Notes: a model not told the origin generated them from the letters alone. Shown: positions 1 through 9,119, numbered from the stretch's first letter. The stretch is DNA of 64,000 nt from Geobacteraceae bacterium (GCA_024641085.1 JAHEDT010000002.1:1-64000); one strand, 5' to 3'. Program-made: numbers and translations.

Positions 1-111
1 TCGATTGGCACCGAGCACCGATACGTTAGAAGAACTTACCGTCTACGCTTCGACCACCCTGGCGGGGGCCCTTCTGTGTGGCCCCCGGATGGTCCGCGAG
101 TCGAACCATAG
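1..111 (+). CDS. Possible 3' end of a gene cut by the window edge
   Basis: Frame 1 is open from the first base to a TAG at 109-111, giving 36 codons rich in Arg and Pro (including RRTYRLRFDHPGG). No start is available in the window. The basic, Pro-rich tail could be the C-terminus of a transposase or integrase-like protein, but that is only an impression. A short GC hairpin (64-70 pairs with 80-86) lies inside it. An open frame of this length is not rare in GC-rich DNA, so this is weak. Confidence 0.18.
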   Translation, partial: SIGTEHRYVRRTYRLRFDHPGGGPSVWPPDGPRVEP

Positions 112-143
112 AACCCGGGACACGCTACATGCGACGATTGAGT

Positions 144-169
144 GGGGTCAGGTCTACACATTTCACAAA
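144..169 (+). repeat. 26-bp repeat, inverted copy at 58160-58185
   Basis: This 26-mer begins GGGGTCAGGTCTACACAT and is the exact reverse complement of 58160-58185. After both copies, on the repeat's own strand, comes a loosely similar stretch rich in GAGGTGCGAG / GAGGCGCGA words. From memory, similar 'GTCAGGTCTACACATTT' sequence flanks IS200-like REP-associated tyrosine transposases, so both copies may be end fragments of such elements. No transposase gene accompanies either copy. Confidence 0.6.
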
Positions 170-817
170 TTTAGTACCGGAGGTGAGAGGTGCAAGGTTC
201 GAGGTGCGAGAGAAACCAGTTAAAGCCCTATTAAAAGTTGATTCAAAATGGCTTGGGTTTCTCGGTCTGCGAAGTTGGATAGCAGCAGAGTATTTGATAT
301 GACCTGCGGAGTTACATTCGGAGACCCCGGTGGCCCGGTAAAATAGGGCCCCGTAGTGCTGACAATGGCAAAGGCGTGGTCGTGGCTGTGTTGCGGATTG
401 ATCCGTAGAGTAATCGCGCAAGACATGCCCACCGCGAGGTGACGGCACTTTTGCATACTTTTGCTGCCGGGCAAAAGTATGGCGTCTGGCGGGACGCGAC
501 CCGCCGGTTTTAAAGCCTTTGAACTGAGAATTGCGAAGTGAGAAAAGGCAACATCACAAGCAAAGGGGAAAGTCATAAGGGCAACGGATGGCCAATCTGT
601 TGCCCTGCTACTTCCGTAATTCATGAAAAGCTCAAACCACCCTCGACATGGATCATTCGCATCCATTGCAACTTCCGGCTGCAAATTCTCGTCAAGTTCA
701 AAAGACAAACCCTGTCTGAAGATACACGGGTGTCAATTACCTGAGACGGAACGGAGTGCTGTCCCGCCTTTTTTAGGGTCAACCGGCTGATAATCGCAGG
801 GCCGCAGCAGCAAGACT
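170..817. other. Gene-free stretch, no supported gene
   Basis: About 650 bp without a convincing gene. A 162-codon minus-strand open frame (220-708) has no ribosome binding site, odd composition and no recognisable motif, so I do not call it. An imperfect hairpin followed by six T residues (742-775, plus strand) could be a decayed terminator. The segment may be decayed mobile-element DNA given the repeat at its left end. Confidence 0.4.
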
Positions 818-1732
818 TCAGAAAACCGAGACACCGGTCTTGGTCGTAAACAGCTCCAGGGCTTTGCTGCCGGCCAATGAGTTGCCCGAGGCATCGAGCC
901 CTGGGGACCAGACGCAGGCACTGAATTGTCCCGGCATGATGGCGACAATGCCACCGCCGACGCCACTTTTGGCTGGGAGCCCGACCCGGTAGGCAAAGTC
1001 GCCGACCGCATCGTAGGTGCCGCAGGTCAAGAGCAGGGAATTGACGTACTTGACCTGGTTGCCGGTCATCACCAGGTCGCCGCTGAGCGGCGCAACGCCG
1101 TTGTTGGCCAGAAACAGCACGGCTTCGCAGAGCTCCAGGCAGGTCATGGCCAGTGAGCAGTGGTGGAAATAGGCATCGAGAACCCGTTCCGGCTGGTTAT
1201 CAAGGTTGTTGAAGCTTTTCAGAAAGTACGCCATGGCCTTGTTGCGATGCCCGGTGGCCTGTTCCGAACCGGCAACGGCCAGGTCGAAATCGATGTCGTC
1301 CTTGTCGCACAGGCCACGCACGATGTCCCGTACAGTCTCGGTGGCATTGTCGAGGTGGCCGAGGATGACGTCGGTGACGACCAGGGCCCCGGCGTTGATG
1401 AAGGGGTTGCGCGGCTTGCCGTTTTCGTACTCCAGCTGCACCAGGGAATTGAACGGGTTGCCGGAAGGCTCGCGCCCGACTCGCTTCCAGAGGTCATCCC
1501 CGGCCAGCTGCATGGCCATGGTCAGGGTGAATATCTTGGAAATGCTCTGGATGGAAAAGCGCTCCCCGGCATCGCCGACAGCGTAGCTGGCGCCATCGAC
1601 GGTACGCACCACCATGCCGAACTTGTCGCCCGGCACCACGGCCAGTTCCGGGATATAGCTGGCGACCCGGCCCTGGTCGAGCAAGGGCCGCACTTCGGCC
1701 TGGATGTCTTCGAGAATCTGCTGGATGTCCAT
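818..1732 (-). CDS. glsA: Glutaminase A
   Basis: A 304-residue cytoplasmic glutaminase that hydrolyses L-glutamine to glutamate and ammonia. The length is that of the serine-dependent beta-lactamase-like glutaminase family. The catalytic Ser-x-x-Lys pair is visible at S63-I-S-K66, followed by the family's glycine and asparagine-rich blocks (PSGNPFNS near residue 90, NPFINAGAL near 110, KSGVGGG near 255). The start is supported by GAGGG five bases upstream. It lies 94 bp downstream of recQ on the same strand and may be read from it, although the two functions are unrelated. No clear terminator follows. Confidence 0.93.
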   Translation of the reverse strand: MDIQQILEDIQAEVRPLLDQGRVASYIPELAVVPGDKFGMVVRTVDGASYAVGDAGERFSIQSISKIFTLTMAMQLAGDDLWKRVGREPSGNPFNSLVQLEYENGKPRNPFINAGALVVTDVILGHLDNATETVRDIVRGLCDKDDIDFDLAVAGSEQATGHRNKAMAYFLKSFNNLDNQPERVLDAYFHHCSLAMTCLELCEAVLFLANNGVAPLSGDLVMTGNQVKYVNSLLLTCGTYDAVGDFAYRVGLPAKSGVGGGIVAIMPGQFSACVWSPGLDASGNSLAGSKALELFTTKTGVSVF

Positions 1733-1826
1733 AAAGCCCTCGTATTTGATCTCGCCGCCTCTCGCCCTGCCCCTCGCTGGACGGCTCGTCTACCCTGTGG
1801 CCACGCTGCCGGCACATCATGCCAGG

Positions 1827-3632
1827 CTACCGGCAGAGATAACTGATGATTTCGTCGATAAATTCGCCGCCAAAACGCTGCAGCTTGTGCCTGCCTACGC
1901 CGTTGACCGCCAGCAGCGCCGCCTCGTCAGTCGGCATTTTCGCCGCCATCTCTGCCAGGGTCGCGTCGCCGAAGATCACGTACGGCGGCACCCCGGCCTC
2001 GTCGGCCAGGCGCTTGCGGCGCAGGCGCAGAGCGTCGAACAACTCGTCGTCATAGTCGAAGTCGCCGACCTGCGGCTTGCCCTTCTTCTGCAGGGTCTTC
2101 ACGCGGATACGCGGCTTGGCCAGCACCAGTTTTTCCTCGCCGCGCAGCAGCGGCCGGGCTGCTTCGGTCAGCTTCAGAACCGAGAAGGCCGCCATATCCT
2201 GCACCAGGTAGCCGCGGTGGATCAACTGGCGGATCAGGCTGGCCCAGGCCTCGGCGACCTTTTCGGCACCGATCCCGTAGGTTGACAGCTGGTCGTGCTG
2301 CAGTTCGCGGATGCGCTGGGTCTGCGCGCCGCGCAGTACATCGACCACGTGGCCGACGCCGAAGCGCTGGCCGACGCGGAATACGCAGGAGAGCGCCTTC
2401 TGTGCGTCGAGGGTGGCGTCATAGGTCTCCGGCGGATTGAGGCAGACATCGCAATTGCCGCAGTCTTCCTCGAGCCGTTCGCCGAAGTAGCCGAGCAGCA
2501 CCCGCCGACGGCAGGTCTGGGCCTCGCCGAAACCGACCATCGCCTGCAACTTGTGCAGCTCGATGCGCTTCTGCTCGGGGTTGCCGCCCTTTTCGATCAG
2601 GCCGCGGCTTATGGCGATGTCGCCGTAGCCGAACAGCAGCAGCGCCTCGGCCGGCAGGCTGTCGCGACCGGAACGCCCGGTTTCCTGATAGTAGCTCTCG
2701 ATGTTTTTCGGCAGGTCATAGTGTACCACGAAACGCACGTTGGGCTTGTCGATGCCCATGCCGAAGGCGACCGTTGCCACGACGATCTGGATGTCGTCGC
2801 GCAAAAACATCTCCTGGACCTGCTTGCGCTCCCGGTCCCCCAGCCCGGCATGGTAGGCCCGGGCCTTGAGGCCCGCTGCCGCCAGGCGGTCGGCGACTTC
2901 TTCGACCCGCTTGCGCGAAAGCGCGTAAATGATCCCGGCGTCCTGCCGGTGTTCAGTGAGAAAAGCGGTCAGCTGCTCGAAGGGTTTCAGCTTTTCGACC
3001 ACCGTGTAGCGGATATTCGGCCGGTCGAACCCGGTCACGAAACAGCGGGCGTTTTGCAGGCCGAGCCGCTGCAGAACATCCTGGCGGGTCTGGGGATCGG
3101 CAGTGGCGGTCAGCCCGATCATCGGCACACCGGGGAAGAGGGTGCGCAGCTGGCCGAGCTGGACATATTCGGGGCGGAAATCGTGTCCCCACTGGGACAC
3201 GCAGTGGGCCTCGTCGATGGCGAACAGCGCGATCGACAGCCCTTTGAGACGCTCGAGGAAACCGTTGCTGAGGAGCCGCTCCGGAGCCACGTAGAGCAGG
3301 TCGAGGTCCGCCGAATGCAGCCGGGCCAACACCTGGCGGGACTCTTCGGCTTTCTGCGACGAGTTGTAAAACGCCGCACGCACGCCGTTGGCAACCAGCG
3401 CGTCAACCTGGTCTTTCATCAGTGAGATCAGTGGCGACACCACGATCGCCACACCATCGCGATGCAGGGCCGGAATCTGGTAACAGAGGGATTTCCCGCC
3501 GCCAGTCGGCATCAGGACAAAAGCGTCCTGTCCCGCGATCAGCGCCTCGACGATCTCTTCTTGCTGGGGACGGAAACTGCTGTAACCGAAGACCTCGAGC
3601 AGGGTCTGGCGTGGGCCGGTTGGATGTGACAT
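1827..3632 (-). CDS. recQ: ATP-dependent DNA helicase RecQ
   Basis: A 601-residue 3'-5' DNA helicase used in recombination and replication repair. The order of elements is classical: Walker A TGGGKS (K47), DEAH box at 140-143, the aromatic-rich loop and helicase C domain with the RxxGRxGR finger, a zinc-binding Cys cluster (CRRR...CGNCDVC) near residue 385-410, a winged-helix RQC domain and a C-terminal HRDC domain. Length matches E. coli RecQ (about 610). The Shine-Dalgarno is weak, but the start agrees with the family N-terminus. All key motifs are intact. The gene is first of a probable pair with glsA. Confidence 0.96.
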   Translation of the reverse strand: MSHPTGPRQTLLEVFGYSSFRPQQEEIVEALIAGQDAFVLMPTGGGKSLCYQIPALHRDGVAIVVSPLISLMKDQVDALVANGVRAAFYNSSQKAEESRQVLARLHSADLDLLYVAPERLLSNGFLERLKGLSIALFAIDEAHCVSQWGHDFRPEYVQLGQLRTLFPGVPMIGLTATADPQTRQDVLQRLGLQNARCFVTGFDRPNIRYTVVEKLKPFEQLTAFLTEHRQDAGIIYALSRKRVEEVADRLAAAGLKARAYHAGLGDRERKQVQEMFLRDDIQIVVATVAFGMGIDKPNVRFVVHYDLPKNIESYYQETGRSGRDSLPAEALLLFGYGDIAISRGLIEKGGNPEQKRIELHKLQAMVGFGEAQTCRRRVLLGYFGERLEEDCGNCDVCLNPPETYDATLDAQKALSCVFRVGQRFGVGHVVDVLRGAQTQRIRELQHDQLSTYGIGAEKVAEAWASLIRQLIHRGYLVQDMAAFSVLKLTEAARPLLRGEEKLVLAKPRIRVKTLQKKGKPQVGDFDYDDELFDALRLRRKRLADEAGVPPYVIFGDATLAEMAAKMPTDEAALLAVNGVGRHKLQRFGGEFIDEIISYLCR

Positions 3633-3891
3633 GGGGAATACAGCCTCATGGGGTGAAACGACGCAGCGGCGTCAATAACATAGCAATAGTCGAACTGAGC
3701 CGTCAGCATACCGCCATGCCTCGTCCTGATCAAGTTACTTTTAGGTTTGGCGCCGTTCGTGTTTCTGCTTTGGCTCTTGGTGCCCAAATATCCTTAGGGC
3801 TGCCGAAAAATACAATCCACCAATACATATATGTATGGCCCAGTCAGAAAGATCATGGTGAGGCATGATTGCCTAGGGATGAGAGCGCATC
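3633..3891. other. Intergenic, upstream of recQ
   Basis: AT-richer than its surroundings, as expected of a promoter region for the minus-strand recQ. It contains a small palindrome, ACATATATGT (3825-3834). I see no ORF with a ribosome binding site and no recognisable RNA. Confidence 0.4.
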
Positions 3892-3938
3892 AAAAAAGGA
3901 CGCCTTCGTCTCCTGGCTGCGAAAACAAAGGCGCCCCT
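3892..3938 (-). terminator. Intrinsic terminator of the TRAP operon
   Basis: Read on the minus strand, GGGGCGCCTT pairs with AAGGCGTCC (one G-T pair) around a loop of about 21 nt. Six T residues follow. It begins 23 bases past the dctP stop codon, so it should end the dctQMP transcript. Confidence 0.75.
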
Positions 3939-3960
3939 GCGCTGTTGTGCCTGCTGAAGA

Positions 3961-4932
3961 TTACTGGTTCTTCAGAACCGCCTGCACCAGGCCATTGTGG
4001 AACCGGGCTTCATACTCATCCCAAAGGCCTTTGACGGAATTGACGAAGGGGCTGATGTCCTTGACATCGTTGAACTTCACCCAGCCCTTGTCGGTCATTT
4101 CCTTGACCATGGCGCCTTCGTTCTTGGCCCAGAGTTCACGCTCCAATTGGCTCGCTTCGCCGGACAATTGCTTGAGGATCGCCAGGTTCTTTTCGCCCAT
4201 TTTCTTGGCGGTCACGGCGCTCAGGGCAACCAGGTCGGGGGTCATCAGGTGACGCGAGTAGGAGAAATACTTGGACTGCTCATAGAGTTTCAGCGAGTAC
4301 ATGGTGACCGGGCTGTTTTCCCAGCCATCAAGCACCCCCTGCTGGAGAGCTGAATAGACGTCGGCCTGATTCATCGGGGTGGCGATGGCGCCCATCCGAT
4401 TGATGGCGTCGATGACGGTTTTGACGCCAATGACGCGGATCTTCAGACCTTTGAGGTCTTCCACGGTGTTAATCGGCCGAACGTTGTTGATGAAACTGCG
4501 GGACCCGCCGTAGAAATAGGTCAGGGGCACGAAGCCTTTTTGCTCCAGGGCCTTGGCGAGGATCTCGCCGGCTTCGCCGTTCAGAGCCCGGAACAGACCT
4601 TCTTCGGACTTGAAGAGGAAGGGCTGGGCCAGGATGTCCATCTCAGGGACATAGGAGGAGAAAGTCCCGGCGAACTGCTGGGCGATATCGATGGTGCCGA
4701 GCACCACGCCTTCGACCATCTCCTTGTTGCCGCCCAGCTGGCTGTTCGGGTAGACGTCGAGCTTCACTTCGCCGTTGGTTCTTTTTTCGATTTCCTTGCT
4801 CATGAACCGCAGAGCCATGGTCATCGGATGATCCTCGCCCAGAGTGTTTGTCGCCCGCAGGACGATGGGATCAGCATAGCTGAAACCGGCCAGAAGGCTG
4901 AACAACAGGGTCAAACACAGCAGCTTTTTCAT
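3961..4932 (-). CDS. dctP: TRAP transporter substrate-binding protein, DctP family
   Basis: A 323-residue periplasmic solute-binding protein of a tripartite ATP-independent transporter. It delivers its ligand, usually a carboxylate, to the membrane subunits. A signal peptide is clear: MKKL, a hydrophobic core and cleavage after FSYA (about residue 20). DctP landmarks include the LRATNTLGEDHP opening, IDIAQQFAG near 85, and the YGGSRSFINN and LKGLKIRV blocks that hold the conserved arginines. GAGG lies just before the ATG. It is the last gene of a QMP operon, so the binding protein comes last rather than first. The substrate cannot be read from sequence; the hydroxyacid dehydrogenase and SDR upstream hint at a small (hydroxy)carboxylate. 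Confidence 0.93.
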   Translation of the reverse strand: MKKLLCLTLLFSLLAGFSYADPIVLRATNTLGEDHPMTMALRFMSKEIEKRTNGEVKLDVYPNSQLGGNKEMVEGVVLGTIDIAQQFAGTFSSYVPEMDILAQPFLFKSEEGLFRALNGEAGEILAKALEQKGFVPLTYFYGGSRSFINNVRPINTVEDLKGLKIRVIGVKTVIDAINRMGAIATPMNQADVYSALQQGVLDGWENSPVTMYSLKLYEQSKYFSYSRHLMTPDLVALSAVTAKKMGEKNLAILKQLSGEASQLERELWAKNEGAMVKEMTDKGWVKFNDVKDISPFVNSVKGLWDEYEARFHNGLVQAVLKNQ

Positions 4933-4945
4933 TGGTACCTCCTCG

Positions 4946-6232
4946 TTAAGGTTGGATATATCCCGTCATGGATGGAATCCATGTGGAGAAAAACGGTACG
5001 AAAATGACGACCAGCAGGACAAAAACCATTGCCAGCAGGTACTTCCAGTAAGCGCCGAGAACCTCGCTGAGAGTGATCCCGGAAATTCCCGAGGCGACGA
5101 ACAGGGCGATCCCCACCGGGGGAGTGCACTGACCGATGGCCATATTGACGATCATCGCCACCCCGAAATGAATCGGTTCGATGCCGATTTTCATGACAAT
5201 CGGCCAGACGATCGGCACCAGGATGATGATGATAGCCGACGGATCGAGAAAAGTGCCCATGATCAGGAAGAGGCCATTGAGCAGCAGCATGATCACCCAC
5301 TTCGAATCTGACAGCGAGATGACAAATGAAGCGATCTCGGTCGGAATGTTCTCCGCAGTCAGGATCCAGCCGAACCCGGAAGCGGTGGCCACGGTGAACA
5401 CCACCACGCCGGTGGTCACGGCACTCTTGACGAAGATCGCGGGCATGTCCTTGAACGTCAGCTCTTTGTAGATAAAAAAACCGACCACAAATGAATAGAG
5501 GGCCGCGACCACCGAGGCCTCGGTGGCGGTGAAGATGCCGCCGACAATGCCACCGACGATAATCACCACCGTGAGAATGGCAAGAATGGAGTCCAGGCAG
5601 GAACGCCAGAGTTCCTTGAGGGTGGCGCGTTCTTCCGGTTCGATCTTGCGAACCTTGCAGTAGAAATAATTGACCACCATCAGGCACAGGCCCATCAGCA
5701 GGCCGGGGAGCACTCCGCCCATGAAAAGACCACCGATCGAGACCCCGGCGGTGACACCGAGGATGATCATCGGAATCGACGGTGGGATGATGATGCCGAT
5801 AGAACCGGCGGTGGCCATGACCGAAGTGGCGATATCCGACCCGTAGCCTTTGCGCTTCATGGCCGGAATCAGCAGGCTGCCGACTGCCGCGGTATCGGCG
5901 GCGGCTGCGCCCGACAACCCGGCGAAAAACATCGCCGCTGCTACGCTGGTGTTGGCCAGGCCGCCGCGGACATGGCCGATCAGCGCCGAGGAGAAGGCCA
6001 CCAGGCGCCGGGAGATCCCGCCGGATTCCATGAAGCCGCCGGCGAGGATGAAGAATGGAATGGCGATCAGGTGATAGTTGCCGCAGGAGCGGAACAGCTT
6101 CAGAATAATGGCAATCGTATCGATATCGCTGGCGACGAACATCGCCAGCACGGTGGCAATGATCAGGGAGAATGAAACCGGCATCTGGAAGACCAGAAAT
6201 GCCACGAAAATAATAAAAAGCGTTGTCGCCAT
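4946..6232 (-). CDS. dctM: TRAP transporter large permease, DctM family
   Basis: The 428-residue, roughly 12-helix membrane subunit that carries out sodium-coupled substrate translocation. The start at MATTLFIIF fits the family length (about 425); open frame further upstream overlaps dctQ and is rejected. Family blocks visible include the PFFILAG motif, GLSGAAAADTAAVGSLLIPAM, IGIIIPPSIPMIILG and, near the C-terminus, GQCTPPVG. It lies 17 bp after dctQ and 13 bp before dctP, so the three are co-transcribed. Nothing is missing. Confidence 0.93.
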   Translation of the reverse strand: MATTLFIIFVAFLVFQMPVSFSLIIATVLAMFVASDIDTIAIILKLFRSCGNYHLIAIPFFILAGGFMESGGISRRLVAFSSALIGHVRGGLANTSVAAAMFFAGLSGAAAADTAAVGSLLIPAMKRKGYGSDIATSVMATAGSIGIIIPPSIPMIILGVTAGVSIGGLFMGGVLPGLLMGLCLMVVNYFYCKVRKIEPEERATLKELWRSCLDSILAILTVVIIVGGIVGGIFTATEASVVAALYSFVVGFFIYKELTFKDMPAIFVKSAVTTGVVVFTVATASGFGWILTAENIPTEIASFVISLSDSKWVIMLLLNGLFLIMGTFLDPSAIIIILVPIVWPIVMKIGIEPIHFGVAMIVNMAIGQCTPPVGIALFVASGISGITLSEVLGAYWKYLLAMVFVLLVVIFVPFFSTWIPSMTGYIQP

Positions 6233-6249
6233 GTGGATTGCTCTCCGCT

Positions 6250-6744
6250 TCAGTCCGACACAAGGTTGAAGTTCCCGGTCAGCAGTTTCTCCAGGGTATG
6301 CACGAACATGAAGACTGCCGAAACGGGAATGGACATGTAAGCCCACACCATCGAAATGGGGAGGACATCCATAGTCTGGACGATGTTCAACTTGGCCAGA
6401 ATGTACCCCTTGTAGGCAAGGAAAGCGGTAAACCAGAGCATAACCAACCAGATGACATAGAGCACAAACTTGGCCAACGGCGGCGGGAAATGACGGATGA
6501 ACACATCGACATTGAAATGTGCGAGTTTGTCGATCGCCAGGCTGGCACCGAGGAAACTCGACCAGACGAAGGAATAGGTGAGCAGCTCTTCCGACCAGGA
6601 GATTGGGGTCTGCAGGATGAAACGCGCAACGATCTGCAGCGCACCGCAGACCAGCATGCTGATGAACAAGATGATCAGCGCCCATTTTTCCAGTAAAGCG
6701 ATCCCCCGGTTTAACCTGACCCACCCCGCCACAATGGATTGCAT
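6250..6744 (-). CDS. dctQ: TRAP transporter small permease, DctQ family
   Basis: A 164-residue membrane protein with four predicted helices (about residues 22-40, 55-70, 92-112 and 133-152). This is the layout of DctQ, the small subunit that partners DctM. The SWSEELLTYSFVW segment is the typical DctQ loop with its conserved WxEE. It is the first gene of the operon. An inverted repeat at 6787-6806, just upstream, overlaps a plausible -10 box and may control all three genes. Confidence 0.9.
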   Translation of the reverse strand: MQSIVAGWVRLNRGIALLEKWALIILFISMLVCGALQIVARFILQTPISWSEELLTYSFVWSSFLGASLAIDKLAHFNVDVFIRHFPPPLAKFVLYVIWLVMLWFTAFLAYKGYILAKLNIVQTMDVLPISMVWAYMSIPVSAVFMFVHTLEKLLTGNFNLVSD

Positions 6745-6786
6745 GCCGCTACTCCCCGGTGAACTCTTATATTTTCAGTGTATTAC

Positions 6787-6806
6787 CTTTCGAAAATCGT
6801 CGAAAG
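6787..6806. promoter_or_regulatory. Operator-like dyad before the TRAP operon
   Basis: CTTTCGA and TCGAAAG form a perfect 7-bp inverted repeat with a 6-bp spacer, 43 bp upstream of the dctQ start. On the minus strand a TATACT hexamer overlaps the dyad, which suits a repressor site on the promoter. No regulator gene is adjacent. Confidence 0.45.
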
Positions 6807-6952
6807 TATAGCACAATATTTTAAACTTATTTAATTGGTGAATATTCAGAGGAAGGCCATATCTTGCTTGCCTAAAGTTGTCATGCCCGACTGTTAATCA
6901 TGCCCGCATGAAATCATTTTACGGTTCTATAGCCCATAAAAAGGTGATGCAT

Positions 6953-7072
6953 GCCACGAAGACACGAAGACTCCAAAACGCATTTTATTTCCGGTTAAGA
7001 TCAATGGATCAGCTAAAGCAATGGGGCTCCTTGCAAAATAACACTGTAATCCCTTCGTGCCTTGGTGACTTA
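6953..7072. repeat. Intergenic repeat with imperfect inverted ends
   Basis: The left end (CCACGAAGACACGAAG) and the right end (CTTCGTGCCTTGGTG) are imperfect inverted repeats about 90 bp apart. The pattern resembles the 'CACGAAG...CTTCGTG' intergenic elements I recall from deltaproteobacterial and other genomes. It is related in style to the three copies at 16670, 40036 and 50622. The rest of the 6807-7210 gap holds no supported gene. Confidence 0.5.
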
Positions 7073-7210
7073 GCGGCGAGCTTTTGGCTATATGTTCGAA
7101 GATTTAAGTGCCGGCGACCGCCCCTGGACACTTCTAAGCGGGTTCAGTTAAACCATTGGCATGACCAGGCGCCGATTGTGCGACCGGCAACGGCAGCTTG
7201 CAAGCGATGA

Positions 7211-7957
7211 TCAGCCGCGCCCGATGTAGGGCATGGTCGTGGCCATCACGGTCATGAACTGCACATTGGCCTCCAACGGCAGTTGGGCCATGTGCAGCAC
7301 CGAAGCCGCCACATGCGCGACATCCATCACCGGCTCCTCCCGGAGGCTGCCATCGGCCTGGGGCACCCCCCGGATCATCCCTTGGGCCATATCGGTGAAC
7401 GCGTTGCCTATATCGATTTGGCCGCAGGCAATATTGAAGGGCCGCCCATCCAGCGCCAGAGCCCGCGTCAACCCGGTCACCGCATGTTTCGACATCGTAT
7501 AGGGGGCCGATCCCGGCCGCGGCACGTGCGCCGAGACCGAGCCATTGTTGATAATCCGTCCGCCCTGTGGCGCCTGCCGCCGCATCAGGCCGAAGGCGGC
7601 GCGGGCGCACAGGAACATGCCGGAGATATTGACCTGCGACACGGCCAGCCAGTCCTCCACCGTTATCTCGTCAATCAGGGTGCATGGCAGGGCCATACCG
7701 GCATTATTGAACATGATGTCCAGATAGCCCCAGTCCCGTTCGATTTTGGCAAAAACCTCCGCGACGGCCTCAGGGCGGGCAACGTCACATGGCAGGACGA
7801 GCGCATGCTGGTACCCCTCCGCGGTTTCTGCAAGGGTGGCTTCGCGCCTTCCGACCAGGCCGACATGATAGCCTTCCGCCAGGAACCGCCGGGCGGTCAC
7901 ACGACCGATCCCGCTGCCAGCTCCGGTTATCAGAATGGTTTTGGCTTGCTTGCTCAT
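7211..7957 (-). CDS. Short-chain dehydrogenase/reductase
   Basis: A 248-residue classical SDR oxidoreductase. The cofactor motif GAGSGIG (about 12-18), the NNAG motif (near 89) and the catalytic YTMSK (near 152-156) are all present, with a preceding Ser in NNGSVSAHV. The acidic-residue position after strand 2 carries GRREAT, an arginine pair that suggests NADPH. The substrate is not predictable. It lies 112 bp downstream of a D-2-hydroxyacid dehydrogenase gene on the same strand, and the TRAP operon follows further downstream, so all may serve one carboxylate or hydroxyacid route. AGGAATAGAG precedes the ATG. Confidence 0.85.
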   Translation of the reverse strand: MSKQAKTILITGAGSGIGRVTARRFLAEGYHVGLVGRREATLAETAEGYQHALVLPCDVARPEAVAEVFAKIERDWGYLDIMFNNAGMALPCTLIDEITVEDWLAVSQVNISGMFLCARAAFGLMRRQAPQGGRIINNGSVSAHVPRPGSAPYTMSKHAVTGLTRALALDGRPFNIACGQIDIGNAFTDMAQGMIRGVPQADGSLREEPVMDVAHVAASVLHMAQLPLEANVQFMTVMATTMPYIGRG

Positions 7958-8069
7958 GCTCTATTCCTGTTTGCTTGGGGAAACTGCCCTGGCCCACCGC
8001 TTCAAGCCGCCCGAAATCCGATATTACCCCCTCTGGACTGCCCGGGCATCACTGATAGCCGATAGCCTC

Positions 8070-9014
8070 CTAGGCCAGTTCTCTGATAAGAGTAAGCACC
8101 TCTTTGCGTGCAAACCAGGCGTCGAGGTTGGCTTTGCACAGGTCACCCATGGCCTGGCGCGTTTCAACCGTCGCGCTGCCGACGTGTGGGAGCAGCACAA
8201 CATTATCCATCGTCAAAAGCTCCGTGGGGATGTTCGGCTCACTGGCAAACACGTCCAGCCCGGCGGCCTTGATCTCCCCCTTACGCAGGGCGTTCACCAA
8301 CGCCGGTTCATCGACGACGGAACCGCGCGCGATATTGATAAGCGTGCCGTGCTTGCCCAGCGCAGCGAGCACCTCAGCATCAACCAGGTTTTTCGTCACC
8401 GGGCCGCCGGGACATGCGACAACGAGAAAATCGGCCGCTGCCGCCAGCTCTTTCAGGTCGGGGAAGAACTCGTAGGCGACATCCTGCGGCTTGCGGCCCG
8501 TGTAGACGACCTGCATGCCCATGGCCACGACGCGCTGCGCAATCGCCTTGCCGATACGGCCTAGGCCGAGGATGCCGACGGTCTTGCCGCCGAGCTTGGT
8601 CGTGAGTTCCGGGCCCCTCTTCTGCCACCCCCCGGCGAGAGCGAACCGGTTGAGCCGAAGGAAACCGCGGCCCGTCATCATAATCAAGCCCACGGCGACA
8701 TCCGCGACGTCGTCGGTCAACACGTCCGGCGTGTTGGTGACTTTAATCCCGCGCTGGCGGCAGAATTCGACCGGGACGCCATCGTAGCCAACCCCGAGCA
8801 CGGAAATGATTTCGAGGTTGGACAGCTCATCGAGCAGCGAGGTCGGCGTCGTGGTCCCGCCATCCTGCACCAGGCCACGGATCTTTTTGCTCACTGAGGC
8901 CAGGAGTTCCAGCTTGTTGCTGGACTGAAAGTAATCGTGACAACGATAGCTGGCTTTCAAGGGTTCATACAGAAACGAAGGGACTGGTGCCGTTATGATA
9001 ATGTCGAGTTGCAT
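8070..9014 (-). CDS. D-isomer-specific 2-hydroxyacid dehydrogenase (hydroxypyruvate/glyoxylate reductase-like)
   Basis: A 314-residue NAD(P)-dependent dehydrogenase. The start MQLDIIITAP is chosen because GGAGAGG lies eight bases upstream; a longer frame to 9179 has no such support. The Rossmann motif GLGRIG is near residue 155. The substrate-binding and catalytic residues are visible as Arg in NIARGSVVDE, Glu in SEPNIP and His in LLPHVGS. An Arg after the GxGxxG strand (TGRKPQD) suggests NADPH, as in GhrB and plant HPR2-type glyoxylate/hydroxypyruvate reductases. A perfect dyad at 9120-9144 probably controls it. It may feed the glyoxylate metabolism encoded at 17-23 kb, but that link is inference. 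Confidence 0.85.
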   Translation of the reverse strand: MQLDIIITAPVPSFLYEPLKASYRCHDYFQSSNKLELLASVSKKIRGLVQDGGTTTPTSLLDELSNLEIISVLGVGYDGVPVEFCRQRGIKVTNTPDVLTDDVADVAVGLIMMTGRGFLRLNRFALAGGWQKRGPELTTKLGGKTVGILGLGRIGKAIAQRVVAMGMQVVYTGRKPQDVAYEFFPDLKELAAAADFLVVACPGGPVTKNLVDAEVLAALGKHGTLINIARGSVVDEPALVNALRKGEIKAAGLDVFASEPNIPTELLTMDNVVLLPHVGSATVETRQAMGDLCKANLDAWFARKEVLTLIRELA

Positions 9015-9119
9015 GTCGTCATCCTCTCCCTGAAAAGGTGGGTGGGCAATCATTCCAGGGGACCGTAGGGTAGGCCCTCTCAAAACTGATGACCGTACTC
9101 GTGATAACTCTATTAAATA

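Noticed and set aside
64-130. tRNA or RNase P-like fragment suggested by GAGTCGAACC and AGAACCCGGG words
   Set aside because: No cloverleaf or RNase P core could be built on either strand; only a short GC hairpin is present.
220-708. 162-codon minus-strand frame near the left edge
   Set aside because: No Shine-Dalgarno, no recognisable motif and unlikely composition in a region with repeat remnants.
742-775. Terminator on the plus strand
   Set aside because: The stem needs two mismatches on the strand that carries the T run, and there is no plus-strand gene upstream.
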